The translations under genes and the position numbers were made by a program. DNA of 64,000 nt from assembly GCA_036262035.1 (NCBI GenBank), contig DATAJS010000032.1, forward strand, positions 1-64,000, written 5' to 3'. The number at the start of each line of letters is the position of its first letter. The first letter of the stretch is position 1. This stretch comes from Burkholderiales bacterium (lineage in GTDB: Bacteria; Pseudomonadota; Gammaproteobacteria; Burkholderiales; SG8-41). The notes under the pieces were generated by a model, which saw nothing but the letters and a program-made list of their open reading frames with translations, did no database searches and was not told the origin of the DNA. Below, in pieces: positions 35,353-44,651 of the stretch.

Positions 35353-36324
35353 ATGAACGGTTTTTCTGAAGACTCGCCAGAGAAGTTGCGTCCTGCCGTG
35401 GATCGCCTTCGCATGCGGCACCTGCGGTTGTTGCACGTGCTCGCGAGTACCGGGAGCGTGCGCCGAGCCGCGGAGCAACTGCATATGTCCCAGCCCGCGA
35501 TAAGTCAGACGTTGAAGGAGATCGAATCGGCTTTCGGTGGTGAGCTCTTTACTCGGACAGCCCGCGGGGTCATTGCCAACGACCGGCTACAACCACTGCT
35601 TAGGCGAGCGGCCATTGTGCTAGGGGAGATCGCAGCCGCCGAGCGTGAACTACGAGGACCCAAGATTGCGACACGCGTGATACGCATCGGCGCAAATCTG
35701 CATCTACTTCGCTTTCTCATACCATCCGTTATCGAACGCTTACGAGCCGCACGAGGAGCGCCGCGCTTCTCCTTGACGGAAGACTCGAGTGCGCGTCTTC
35801 TCACCGCACTTGCATCGGGTCAGTTCGATTGCGTCCTTGCCCGTCTCGGGGACCAGGGGACGGAGGACTCGAATATGAAGGACTTTGCGTTCTGGCCTGT
35901 TTATCGCGGGCGGCAGTGTGTAGTCGTGAACTCCAGGCATCCCTTGGCAAGGCGACGCCGCATAAGCCTTCTTGATCTCGCCAACGAAGAATGGGCACTG
36001 TCGACGACCGAAGGTCGATCACGCGACCTTCTGGCGAACGCATTTTTGCGCGCTGGTCTAAGCCCGCCGGAGCCTGTAATCGAGTGCAGGCCTTTTCACG
36101 CAAATCTTGCTATCGCTTTAGCCCTGCCGGTCGTCACGATCGTTATGCGAGCTGAAGCAGCGTTGGAGCAGAAAGAGGGACGCCTTCGTATCCTTCCGGT
36201 CGACTTGAATATCGATGCGCCGCCTATTGCCTTCGTCTGCCGCAAGTCCTGGGCCGATGATCCGCTGATCGCCGAGGCCCGTGCCGCCGCGATAGCGGCG
36301 GGCCGGCGCTTGGATCGAATTTAA
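35353..36324 (+). CDS. LysR-family transcriptional regulator
   Basis: 323 residues: a 20-residue leader, winged helix (RMRHLRLLHVLASTGSVRRA, HMSQPAISQTLKEIESAFG) and a substrate-binding-like domain (VIRIGANLHLLRFLIPSVIE, QFDCVLARLGD, WPVYRGRQCVVVNSRHPLA). Divergent from the PhoD-like/haloperoxidase-like pair and its probable regulator. No clear T-N11-A palindrome was found in the short gap. The effector cannot be predicted. Confidence 0.88.
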   Translation: MNGFSEDSPEKLRPAVDRLRMRHLRLLHVLASTGSVRRAAEQLHMSQPAISQTLKEIESAFGGELFTRTARGVIANDRLQPLLRRAAIVLGEIAAAERELRGPKIATRVIRIGANLHLLRFLIPSVIERLRAARGAPRFSLTEDSSARLLTALASGQFDCVLARLGDQGTEDSNMKDFAFWPVYRGRQCVVVNSRHPLARRRRISLLDLANEEWALSTTEGRSRDLLANAFLRAGLSPPEPVIECRPFHANLAIALALPVVTIVMRAEAALEQKEGRLRILPVDLNIDAPPIAFVCRKSWADDPLIAEARAAAIAAGRRLDRI

Positions 36325-36535
36325 TCCGCCTTACGGTAACTGACGGCGGCAGCTATACGCATCATTCGCTGAGGATGTCCGAGAACTTGGTCCGCATGGT
36401 TTTGCGACGCGGATCGCTCGACTCCCGGCTCGGGTCGTGGCGGTCCGACGCGTCCACAGCGCGAATTGCGTCTGCCCTCAACCAAAATCAGGTGATTTGT
36501 GCGTCACGCGGACGTGCGCTGGTTTTGACCGCCGC

Positions 36536-37012
36536 CTACTTCCCTATCTCGGACGCCTGCGCCTCGAGCTCGCGCCGCCACCGTCTTCGCAGCTCTGCCG
36601 CTTTGTGCCGCCGACGGTCATCGCAGGAGAGCGGGCAAAGCGCGGGAACGGGCACGGGCCTGCGTTCGTCGTCGACCGCGACCATAGTGAAGAAGCAGCT
36701 GTTGACATGCCTCACTTGCTGGCTTCGTATGTTCTCGGCAATGACTTTGATACCCACCTCCATCGACGACGTTCCGGTGTAGTTGATACTGGCGAGGAAC
36801 GTAACCAGTTCCCCGACGTAGATGGGCTGCCGAAACGTGACCTGATCGACCGACATTGTGAGCACGTATCGTCCTGCATAGCGACTGGCGCAGGCATACG
36901 CAACCTGATCCAGAAGCTTCAGAATCGTTCCACCATGCACATTGCCAGCGAAATTCGCGGTGTCCGGCGTCATCAGGACGGTCATCGTCAGTCGGTGTGC
37001 GGCCAGATCCAT
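36536..37012 (-). CDS. Hotdog acyl-CoA thioesterase (YciA/ACOT type)
   Basis: 158 residues. NVHGGTILKLLDQVAYACAS carries the GG...D catalytic motif; DQVTFRQPIYVGELVTFLAS is the conserved beta-sheet segment. The C-terminal ~35 residues are Arg/Glu-rich. It would hydrolyse acyl-CoA to acid and CoA. Last gene of the acnD-prpF-bug unit (37-bp gap). The 211 bases between it and the LysR stop at 36324 hold nothing I can name. Confidence 0.88.
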   Translation of the reverse strand: MDLAAHRLTMTVLMTPDTANFAGNVHGGTILKLLDQVAYACASRYAGRYVLTMSVDQVTFRQPIYVGELVTFLASINYTGTSSMEVGIKVIAENIRSQQVRHVNSCFFTMVAVDDERRPVPVPALCPLSCDDRRRHKAAELRRRWRRELEAQASEIGK

Positions 37013-37049
37013 GCTTGCGTCCTCGTTGCTGCGAGCCGTCGCGACGGCG

Positions 37050-38021
37050 TTACTCGACCTTCACTTTCGCCGCCGCAGCCACCTTCTTCCACTGCGGGAT
37101 CTCCTTGGCGATGATCGCCGCGAAAGCCTCCGGCGAGCCGCCCGCCGGCGCAACGCCGTCCGCTTCGAGCTTCTCGATCATGTCCTTCTGGCTGATGATC
37201 TTCGTCACCTCGGAGTTGACGCGGTCGACGATCGCGCGCGGCGTGCCTTTGGGCGCGATGAAGCCGTGCCAGTTGGAGACGTCGTAGCCCTTCACCGTCT
37301 CGTCGATCGCCGGCACGTTGGGCAGTGCCGGGATCCGCTTGGCGGTGGTCACTGCGATCGCGCGGAGGCGCCCCTGCTTCACGATCGGCATCGTCGCGGC
37401 GATCGAGCCGAAGATGAGCGTCGTCTGGCCGCCCATGGTGTCGGTGAGCGCGGGGCCCGTCCCCTTGTACGGGATGTGGTTCATCTTGATGCCGGCCTGC
37501 ATCGCGAACAGCTCGGTCGCCATGTGCACGATGCTGCCCTGGCCGCTGGTCGCGTAGTTGATGTCGCCCGGCTTCGCCTTCGCCGTCGCGATCAGGTCCT
37601 TAATAGTCTTCACCGGCAGCGACGGGTGCACCGACACGAGGAACGGGCCCTTGGCGATCTGGATGATCGGCTGGATATCGTTGACCGGGTCGAAGTTGAG
37701 CTTGTAGAGGCTCGGGTTCACGGTGTAGCTGGCGGCGATCATCGTCAGCGTGTAGCCGTCGGGGGGCGATTTCACGCCGAGCTCGGTGCCGATCGTGGCG
37801 CCGGCGCCTGGACGGTTCTCTACGATGAACTGCGGCCCCTTGAACGATTCGGTGAGCTTGGTCGCGATGAGGCGCGCGATGAAGTCGGTGCCGCCGCCGG
37901 GCGCGAAGGGTGCGATTATGCGCACGGGCTTAGAGGGCCATTGTTGAGCCGATGCCTCCGTTGTCACTCCGCTGCTTGCAATTGCGCACGCCACGATGGT
38001 CGAAAAACCGAAGAATTTCAT
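37050..38021 (-). CDS. Bug/TctC-family solute-binding protein of the acnD-prpF operon
   Basis: 323 residues from MKFFGFSTIVACAIASS (38021) with an AAGGGAG ribosome site. Signal peptide to EASAQ, then WPSKPVRIIAPFAPGGG and IVENRPGAGAT. The loop LNFDPVNDIQPI replaces LPYDP. Placed 20 bp after prpF, it probably binds a tricarboxylate-like substrate handled by PrpF and AcnD (inference). Confidence 0.92.
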   Translation of the reverse strand: MKFFGFSTIVACAIASSGVTTEASAQQWPSKPVRIIAPFAPGGGTDFIARLIATKLTESFKGPQFIVENRPGAGATIGTELGVKSPPDGYTLTMIAASYTVNPSLYKLNFDPVNDIQPIIQIAKGPFLVSVHPSLPVKTIKDLIATAKAKPGDINYATSGQGSIVHMATELFAMQAGIKMNHIPYKGTGPALTDTMGGQTTLIFGSIAATMPIVKQGRLRAIAVTTAKRIPALPNVPAIDETVKGYDVSNWHGFIAPKGTPRAIVDRVNSEVTKIISQKDMIEKLEADGVAPAGGSPEAFAAIIAKEIPQWKKVAAAAKVKVE

Positions 38022-38041
38022 GCTTACTCCCTTTGATGACA

Positions 38042-39214
38042 TTACGCCGCTTCCCGCACACCTGCGGGGGCATCCTGCTGCAACGGCACATAGACATACC
38101 CGTCAAAAAGACGGCGTTGAGTACGGAAGAACGAGCCGCGAGTTGCGTGCCACGCGCCGTCGCGTAACTGCACGTCTGCGCCAACCGTGAGGACACCTGA
38201 CGGCATCCCGATTCGCAGCGTTTGCGCCGTGTCGCGCCTGCTCGCCTGCCAGACAATGCTTCCCTCGATCCGCGCCGCAACCGCAGTACACAGCGATGCC
38301 GTGAGCGGTAGTGCGCGGTGTGGCTGCCCGTTCGAGATCATCCGCGCAGTAACATCGATGTCTGATGCGCGGATTTGGTCACCGGAAAGAGTGCGTGCGT
38401 CTTGCGGCCCTGATACAAAGCCGACGTAGGGAACCGCGGTTTTCGCCCGCGCCTCCTCAACGTTGCGACCAATGCCCATCTTGAGCGACGCCTGCACACG
38501 GATCGCCGCAAGCTTCTCAAGCAAGGCGACGTCCGCGTCCAGCGCGTCCGGCATCTCGCGTCCGGTGAGCCCTAGATCCTCGGCCGCGACGAATACGACT
38601 GCGTTGGCGGCATCGATCATCGACACTCTGATGCTGCCGAGCCCGGGTACATCGAGCACATCCACGGCATTGCCGGTTGGCAGCAATTTGCCGGTCGACG
38701 CGCCGCCTGGGTTCAGAAAGTCGAGCCGAACCGGCGCGCCGGTTCCGCCGACGCCCGGAATAGGCAGATCGCCCGCGGTGATGGCCCGGCCATCCTTTAC
38801 CGTGAATGTCGAATGAATCACTTTCTTCGTGTTCGTGTTGTAGATCCGTACCGTCGCTTCCCCGTCAGAGACACTCACGATGCCCTCTTCCACGGCGAAG
38901 GGCCCCACCGCCGACGACATGTTTCCGCAGTTACCGCTGTAATCCACTTGTGCGTCTTTTATGAGTACCTGCGCAAATGTGTAATCGACGTCTGCGTCCT
39001 CGCGCTCCGAAGGAGCGAGCACACATACTTTGGACAGCGACGAAATACCGCCACCCATGCCATTCAACTGGCGCCCGTTCGGATCCGGGCTGCCCATCGC
39101 CGCGGTAAAAATATCGTCCCATTGCTTGCGGTCTGCCGGCAGGTCGCGACTGTGGAACATCAGCGCTTTGCTCGTACCGCCGCGCATGAAAACGGCAGGA
39201 ATCTTTTTCAGCAT
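38042..39214 (-). CDS. prpF: PrpF-type 2-methylaconitate cis-trans isomerase
   Basis: 390 residues from MLKKIPAVFMRGGTSKAL (39214; GGAGA before it). DapF-like double fold; PAVFMRGGTSKALMFHSRDL, GMGGGISSLSKV and DYSGNCGNMSSAVGPFA are hallmarks, with the Cys in GNCGN near the active site. PrpF isomerises 2-methylaconitate after AcnD. Relatives act on other aconitate-like acids, and since prpB and prpC are absent here the substrate may differ. 16 bp after acnD. Confidence 0.9.
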   Translation of the reverse strand: MLKKIPAVFMRGGTSKALMFHSRDLPADRKQWDDIFTAAMGSPDPNGRQLNGMGGGISSLSKVCVLAPSEREDADVDYTFAQVLIKDAQVDYSGNCGNMSSAVGPFAVEEGIVSVSDGEATVRIYNTNTKKVIHSTFTVKDGRAITAGDLPIPGVGGTGAPVRLDFLNPGGASTGKLLPTGNAVDVLDVPGLGSIRVSMIDAANAVVFVAAEDLGLTGREMPDALDADVALLEKLAAIRVQASLKMGIGRNVEEARAKTAVPYVGFVSGPQDARTLSGDQIRASDIDVTARMISNGQPHRALPLTASLCTAVAARIEGSIVWQASRRDTAQTLRIGMPSGVLTVGADVQLRDGAWHATRGSFFRTQRRLFDGYVYVPLQQDAPAGVREAA

Positions 39215-39230
39215 GTCAGTCTCCGAATTG

Positions 39231-41786
39231 TCAAGCCGCTTTGAGCAGCTGATTACGCATGAGCGGGAGCAGACCACCCGCCTTGAAATAGGCGATCTCC
39301 TCGTAGGTATCGAGGCGGCACGTCACCGGAACGGAAAGCGTCCTGCCGTCTCCACGCGTGATGTTCAGCTGCAGCGTACCTCTGGGACCGAGTCCCGATG
39401 TCACGTCGCCAATATCAAAAGTCTCGCTGCCGTCGAGCTTCAGTGTGTGACGCGTCGTACCGGGTTCGAACTGCAGCGGTAACACTCCCATACCCGCAAG
39501 ATTTGCGCGGTGGATACGCTCGAAGCTTTCGGCGATGATCGCGCTCACGCCGAGGAGCCGCGGTCCCTTCGCCGCCCAGTCGCGAGACGAGCCACAGCCG
39601 TAATTGCGGCCTGCGATGATCACGAGCGCCTGCTGCCGGTCAACGTACAACTGCGCCGCGTCAAACAAAGGAACGATCGTGCGATCCGGCTCTACACGCG
39701 TGTAAGAGCCTTCCATCTCCGGGACCATCTCGTTGCGCAGACGAATGTTCGCGAATGTCGCGCGCACGCCGACCTCGTGAATACCCCGGCGCGTGCCATA
39801 AGAATTGAAGTCGTGCTCGGTTACGCCGGCCGCGAGCAGGAAACGGCCCGCGGCGCTGTCAGCCAGGATCGCACCGGACGGTGAGATGTGATCGGTCGTG
39901 ATGTTGTCGCCAAGGATCGCCAGCGCGCGGAGATCTTTCAGTTTCCATGCGTCGCTCTGCGCCTCCCAGTACGGCGGTCGCTTGATGTAGGTGCTCGCGG
40001 GATTCCACGGAAAACGCGCGGGAACGCTACGTGTAGCTTTCGCTGCGCTCTCGATACGCTCATACGCCTGCGCGAACTGCTCAGGTCGCACGTGTTCGCG
40101 CAACACCGCTTCGATCTCGGCGTCCGACGGCCAGACGTCGCGCAGGTATACGGGGCGCCCCTCCGCATCGACACCCAGCGCATCGCCGGCGATATTGCAT
40201 TTCGCTGTGCCCGCGATTGCATACGCGACGACGAGAGGCGGCGAGGCTATATACGCCTCACGCACCAACGGATGTATGCGTCCGTCGAAATTCCGATTGC
40301 CTGACAGTACCGCCGTCACTCCCAGCTTGCGCTGCCGCACTTCGGCGTCTACAGCCGCCGGAAGCGGTCCGGACATACCGTTGCACGTCATGCAGCCGAA
40401 CCCGACCACGTCGAATCCGAGCTCCTGCAACGGTCGATAAAGGTCAGCGCTCTGGAGATAGCTCAGGACGGTGCGCGAACCAGGCGAGAGAGACGTCTTG
40501 ACCCAGTGCGACCGCTGCAGCCCGCGCTGCCGCGCGTTGCGGGCCAACAGACCCGCGGCAATCATTGCACGAGGATTCGACGTGTTGGTGCAACTCGTAA
40601 TGGCGGCAATGACGACCGAGCCTTCTTCGAGGCTTGCCGGCGGCAGCGAAGAAGTTTGCTCCTCCGCCAGCGGCAGCAACTGGTGAGGGTCGCGAGGGCC
40701 GGCGATCGCCCGGCGCACCGTCGACAGGTCGAAGGCGATCGCCCGGTCGTAGACAGCGGTTTCGACAGCATCGGCCCAGAGCCCCTGCGCCCTGGCATAC
40801 GCTTCGACGAGCTCGCACTGAGCCGCGGGGCGGCCGGTGAGCTTCAGATATTCGATCGTTTTTTCGTCGATCGGGAAAAGCGCCGCGGTCGACCCGAATT
40901 CCGGCGACATGTTCGCGATGGTGGCGCGGTCGGCCAAAGACAGGGCGCCAACGCCCGGCCCATGGAATTCAACGATGGCGCCTACCACGCCCTCGGCCCG
41001 CAGCCTCTCGGTCAGCGCCAGCACGACGTCAGTCGCGAGAATTCCCGGCTGCGGTGCGCCTACCAGCTTCACCCCGACAATCTCAGGCAACCGAAGGTGG
41101 ATCGGCCGGCCCAGCATTACCGCCTCCGCTTCAATCCCGCCGACACCCCATCCTAGTACACCCAGAGCATTGATCATCGTGGTGTGGCTGTCGGTTCCGA
41201 CGAGCGTGTCCGGATATGCCCATGACTCGCCGCCTCTCTCCTGCGTCATCACAACAGGAGAAAAGCGCTCCAGGTTGATCTGATGAAGGATGCCTTGGCC
41301 GGTGGGCACGATGTCCACGTTGTTGAAGGCGGCGCGGGCCCATTCCAGGAATTCGAAGCGCTCGGCGTTTCGCTCCCGCTCGATCTGCGCGTTCCGCTCG
41401 AGCGCATCCCCCCTGCCCGCATGCTCCACTGACACCGAATGATCGATCACCAGCTGCACCGGCACTTGCGGATTGACCTGTGCGGGATCGCCACCGGCCT
41501 CGGCCACGGCATCGCGGAGACCGGCGAGGTCGACGAGCGCCGGGGTTCCCAGAAGGTCCTGCAGCACCACTCGCGCAGGGAAGTACGGGAGGTCCACGCC
41601 ACGTTGGCGCTCGACGATGGTGCGCAACAGCTCGTCGCCCTTAGCGCCGCCGCGGCGCAGGACGTTCTCAGCAAAGATCTTCAAGGCGAACGGTAGGCGC
41701 TCGAAAACTGCGGGTTCGAGTGCGCCGGAGACGCTTACGTAACGGTAGGAACGGCCGGCCGCGGAGAAGCTGTGCATTGCAGGCAT
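39231..41786 (-). CDS. acnD: AcnD-type Fe-S 2-methylisocitrate dehydratase/aconitase
   Basis: 851 residues. Aconitase domains with 4Fe-4S ligands in ITSCTNTS and FGCMTCNG, VGTDSHTTMINALGVLGWG, and the swivel domain with AGRNYGCGSSRDWAAKGPRL. Length and pairing with PrpF point to AcnD rather than AcnA. It dehydrates 2-methylcitrate or a related acid. First gene of the minus-strand unit acnD-prpF-bug-thioesterase, divergent from a GntR-type gene, with a perfect inverted repeat in the gap. Confidence 0.92.
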   Translation of the reverse strand: MPAMHSFSAAGRSYRYVSVSGALEPAVFERLPFALKIFAENVLRRGGAKGDELLRTIVERQRGVDLPYFPARVVLQDLLGTPALVDLAGLRDAVAEAGGDPAQVNPQVPVQLVIDHSVSVEHAGRGDALERNAQIERERNAERFEFLEWARAAFNNVDIVPTGQGILHQINLERFSPVVMTQERGGESWAYPDTLVGTDSHTTMINALGVLGWGVGGIEAEAVMLGRPIHLRLPEIVGVKLVGAPQPGILATDVVLALTERLRAEGVVGAIVEFHGPGVGALSLADRATIANMSPEFGSTAALFPIDEKTIEYLKLTGRPAAQCELVEAYARAQGLWADAVETAVYDRAIAFDLSTVRRAIAGPRDPHQLLPLAEEQTSSLPPASLEEGSVVIAAITSCTNTSNPRAMIAAGLLARNARQRGLQRSHWVKTSLSPGSRTVLSYLQSADLYRPLQELGFDVVGFGCMTCNGMSGPLPAAVDAEVRQRKLGVTAVLSGNRNFDGRIHPLVREAYIASPPLVVAYAIAGTAKCNIAGDALGVDAEGRPVYLRDVWPSDAEIEAVLREHVRPEQFAQAYERIESAAKATRSVPARFPWNPASTYIKRPPYWEAQSDAWKLKDLRALAILGDNITTDHISPSGAILADSAAGRFLLAAGVTEHDFNSYGTRRGIHEVGVRATFANIRLRNEMVPEMEGSYTRVEPDRTIVPLFDAAQLYVDRQQALVIIAGRNYGCGSSRDWAAKGPRLLGVSAIIAESFERIHRANLAGMGVLPLQFEPGTTRHTLKLDGSETFDIGDVTSGLGPRGTLQLNITRGDGRTLSVPVTCRLDTYEEIAYFKAGGLLPLMRNQLLKAA

Positions 41787-41824
41787 GGGAACCTCGGAGA
41801 AGTGGCGTGGAAAGGGTCGACATT

Positions 41825-41850
41825 TTGCATAAAACTGCTCTTTTATGCAA
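41825..41850. promoter_or_regulatory. Perfect inverted repeat, likely operator of the acnD unit
   Basis: TTGCATAAAA (41825-41834) and TTTTATGCAA (41841-41850) are exact 10-bp arms around CTGCTC, in the 126-bp gap between acnD and the GntR-type gene. Position and symmetry make it the best candidate site for that regulator. Confidence 0.7.
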
Positions 41851-41912
41851 TATATTTCTGCCGATCACCACGGGTATATGGCAATTTCTGCCTTTTTTCA
41901 GGATAATGAGCT

Positions 41913-42806
41913 ATGCCCTCGCTAACGCGCCTCCAGCAGAAGGTCACCCGCGAAATCGTCGCCATCGCTCGCCGCGAGAACTGGCCGGCCGGCCATCGCT
42001 TGGCAAAGATCCCCTTGGCTGCGGAGCTGAATACATCGCACAACCCGGTCGAGGCTGCGTTGGCGCATCTGGCCGAGATCGGCGTTGCCCGGCACGAGCC
42101 CGACCGCGGCTACTTCCTCGCGCACGACGCTAACGAGCTCGGGGTCTTGGCCGACAAGCTCGTCGCAGCCGAGGACCCGCTGTATCTGAAGATCGCGGAT
42201 GCGCGCCTCGCCCACCGCCTTCCCGACACGGTCACTGAAACCGAGCTGGCACGCCTCTTCAAGACCACGACGGCTGCCATCCGGCGCACGTTGCTACGCG
42301 TGCAACAGGAAGGCTGGGTTGAGCGCCGCACGGGTCAGGGATGGAGCTTCCTCCCGCTTATCGATTCGCAGGAAGCCTATGAGGAAAGTTATGAAATGCG
42401 CCGGGCTCTTGAGCCGGCAGCGATTGTGAGTCCGAAGTTTCAACCCGATCGCGCCGAGCTGACGGCGCTCCAGCGCCAGCAGGCGTTCATTGCCGAATCG
42501 GGCTACGCAACGATGACGCCGATCGAGTTGTGGGACCTCAACGCGCGTTTTCATGAATCAATTGCGCGCTGGTCGGGTAATCGCTTTATCCATCAGACGG
42601 TGCGGCGTCTCAACCAGCTGCGGCGTCTCGTCGAATACAAGCAGGCCTCCGCCGGGCCGCGCGAGCCCCGACAGGACCAGGCGCGGCAGCATCTCGAGAT
42701 CCTTCGGCTCATCGAGCTCGGGGACTATGTCGGCGCTGCGGCCCTCGTGCGTGACCATCTCCAAGGCGCCCGCGACACGAAAGTGCGTCCGTCGGTTTTC
42801 GGCTGA
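41913..42806 (+). CDS. GntR-family regulator with FCD domain and second helix-turn-helix-like segment
   Basis: 297 residues. The first winged helix (WPAGHRLAKIPLAAELNTSH, NPVEAALAHLAEIG) is followed by a second similar segment (VTETELARLFKTTTAAIRRT, LLRVQQEGWVERR), then an FCD domain (YEESYEMRRALEP, LWDLNARFHESIARWSGNRF). The tandem layout is longer than usual FadR/VanR types. Divergent from acnD, so it likely controls that operon with an aconitate-like ligand (inference). Confidence 0.87.
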   Translation: MPSLTRLQQKVTREIVAIARRENWPAGHRLAKIPLAAELNTSHNPVEAALAHLAEIGVARHEPDRGYFLAHDANELGVLADKLVAAEDPLYLKIADARLAHRLPDTVTETELARLFKTTTAAIRRTLLRVQQEGWVERRTGQGWSFLPLIDSQEAYEESYEMRRALEPAAIVSPKFQPDRAELTALQRQQAFIAESGYATMTPIELWDLNARFHESIARWSGNRFIHQTVRRLNQLRRLVEYKQASAGPREPRQDQARQHLEILRLIELGDYVGAAALVRDHLQGARDTKVRPSVFG

Positions 42807-42974
42807 TCAGTTCGACACGTCCACGTTCGCTGGCCCTGGCGTGGTCCCGCGGCGCCAGATGAGCCAAAGCACAGCACCGCCAGCGAGTACCAGGTACGGA
42901 ATCGAGCAGTAGTTGACCGCGTGCCACCCGCTCTTCAGAAGCAGAACGCCCGATGAGAGTGAAGTGACCGCCAT
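42807..42974 (-). CDS. Possible small membrane protein
   Basis: A 55-residue frame with one hydrophobic helix (YLVLAGGAVLWLIW) followed by Arg residues and a polar tail. No ribosome site is visible and the stop abuts the convergent GntR gene. It may be a relic or chance frame. From 42975 to 43306 I see no supported gene. Confidence 0.25.
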   Translation of the reverse strand: MAVTSLSSGVLLLKSGWHAVNYCSIPYLVLAGGAVLWLIWRRGTTPGPANVDVSN

Positions 42975-43306
42975 CGTGCAAACACCACGAAGTCGTTCGC
43001 AGCGTGAGTCTTCGCGCGCTCGGCGGCGCAGTTGCGCCAGCGAGATAGCGCGCCTGCTGGACGATGCGAGATCGACGTCACGATACGGAAGCAAGTGCAG
43101 TTCGGAGAGCTGCTTAAGAGACGAGCACGAAAGGCGTGCACACGAACTGCGTCTTGATGCAGTCGAACGACATCCGCTGGTGCGTGAAGCCGCCACAGCA
43201 GGCGTTGGCGCTGCGCCGCTGCTGCGCTGTATGACCCGGATCGATCCATGGCGCCGAGGCCGGGTGGCAGCAGCACGTCGTGCATGAAACTCGAACCGCT
43301 TTGCAC

Positions 43307-43707
43307 GCCACACGAAACCAGCCGACTGTCGCGAGCGTTTACGTGGTGTCGCCTAGCCGCAGCTTGAACAGCCCTCAGCGACAAGCACATACTCTCATCC
43401 GAATGAACAACGTCGTTGTTTATCCAAACACGGAAGGTGCCGATCGCGACACACAGATAACGAAGGAGGCACACCGATCCCTCGATCGATGTTCGCACTC
43501 GTAAGCACTGCCAAGAATCCGAGGCGCTGGTAAACGGAGCGGCGCTGGCGCCTTGATCTGACTGGAGGCGGGGGTCACAACCTGATTCCGGACCTAACGT
43601 GTTGACTGCTGGTCTTTCTCAGCGTCAGTCGGCTAACAGTTACCCCGACAGTTACCCCGCGCGGCAAAGACTCAACCGCGCGCATTCGAAACGCTGCATG
43701 CAGCTTC
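43307..43707 (+). repeat. Dispersed repeat copy D (left and right modules)
   Basis: Left module 43307-43552 (GCCACACGAAACCA, CGTGGTGTCGCCTAGCCGC, AGCGACAAGCACATACTC, GGCGCTGGCGCC) runs straight into the right module (TTGATCTGACTGGAGGCGGG, then AACAGTTACCCCGACAGTTA CCCC). Similarity to copy A continues past the TTACCCC pair to about 43707 (CGCGCGCATTCG against CGCGGGCATTCG). 43708-43853 holds nothing recognisable. Confidence 0.85.
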
Positions 43708-43853
43708 GGCACCCCTGGTCCTGACTGTCGTAAGAAACCGTCGCGAATTGCCGCCCTAGAGCGGGTTTCAACAGCCTACGCCCGCCTTGCCGCCGCTGCC
43801 TGCGAACTAATTCCCGACGGCCGGGTCTCCCCCCTTGCATCATCCCCCGAGGC

Positions 43854-44249
43854 GTGTCTACACTTCGCGCCGTGCTTGCTCGCTTACATCGTTACCTGCT
43901 GATTGCGCTGCTGCTGGTGATTCCCGTGCAGGGAATGGCCGCGGTAGTGCACTCGTTCGCCTGCGGTCCTGACGCCTCGGCGGCAGCGGCTGCAGCGAAG
44001 GACAGCAGCCACAAGCACGACCACATGGCAGCTGCTGACCACGATCACGGCGCCGCACACAGACACGATCACCAGTCCGGCAAGGGCACCGGTGATTCCG
44101 CCCAACATCAGTGCTGTCATCAGGTTTCGGCAGCGCCGATCGTGTACATACCTCCTGCGCAGGCCGACCTCCCGGTCTACGTGTCCTTCGAGCCGGTCCT
44201 CGAGCTCACCTTCGTGCTCGAGCAGCCGCAGCGACCTCCCCGAGCCTGA
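43854..44249 (+). CDS. His-rich exported protein of the copper island
   Basis: 131 residues from a GTG at 43854. Hydrophobic leader (YLLIALLLVIPVQGMAAVVHS) acts as signal peptide; the mature part has many His (HKHDHMAA, DHDHGAAHRHDHQ, QHQCCHQ) and two adjacent Cys, suited to binding Cu or other soft metals. It starts a plus-strand run of copper genes and lies ~150 bp past repeat D. No named family is certain. Confidence 0.7.
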   Translation: MSTLRAVLARLHRYLLIALLLVIPVQGMAAVVHSFACGPDASAAAAAAKDSSHKHDHMAAADHDHGAAHRHDHQSGKGTGDSAQHQCCHQVSAAPIVYIPPAQADLPVYVSFEPVLELTFVLEQPQRPPRA

Positions 44250-44342
44250 TCCTTCGGTAACGCCGCGAGCCCCGCGGCGCGCGTAAGCGCGCGCGTGGGC
44301 GACACGCGCACGCCTGTCGTGCGCCCGCAACCGAGGATCACC

Positions 44343-44642
44343 ATGAAACGCTCTACCCTGCTCCTGGGCCTTTTGCTGGCCCAGGCGTCGCCGCTGTTCG
44401 CGGCCGACGCCAAACCGACGGACGCTGCCGCCCCGGTGCCGCAGACGAGCTACCGGTCAGCTTTCGAGGGCTACCGCTCCGCCACTGAGGTGTCAGTCGC
44501 CGACTGGCGCTCGCTCAACGAAGAAGTCACCGCGATCGGCGGCCACGTCGGCATCATGCGCGGCGCGGCTCCGCAGCCCCCGCAGGCTGGCGCGACGAGC
44601 GCAAGACCTGCCCCGCCCGCGCACAGCGGGCATCAGCACTAA
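44343..44642 (+). CDS. Small exported protein preceding the TolC-like gene
   Basis: 99 residues from MKRSTLLLGLLLAQ (44343), with GAGGA upstream and a Sec signal ending at LFAAD. The mature part has SYRSAFEGYRSATEVSVADW and a Pro/Ala-rich tail ending HSGHQH. Such small proteins commonly sit next to TolC-like and multicopper oxidase genes in copper clusters; the role is unknown, perhaps periplasmic metal binding through the His tail. Confidence 0.7.
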   Translation: MKRSTLLLGLLLAQASPLFAADAKPTDAAAPVPQTSYRSAFEGYRSATEVSVADWRSLNEEVTAIGGHVGIMRGAAPQPPQAGATSARPAPPAHSGHQH

Positions 44643-44651
44643 GGGACGCGC

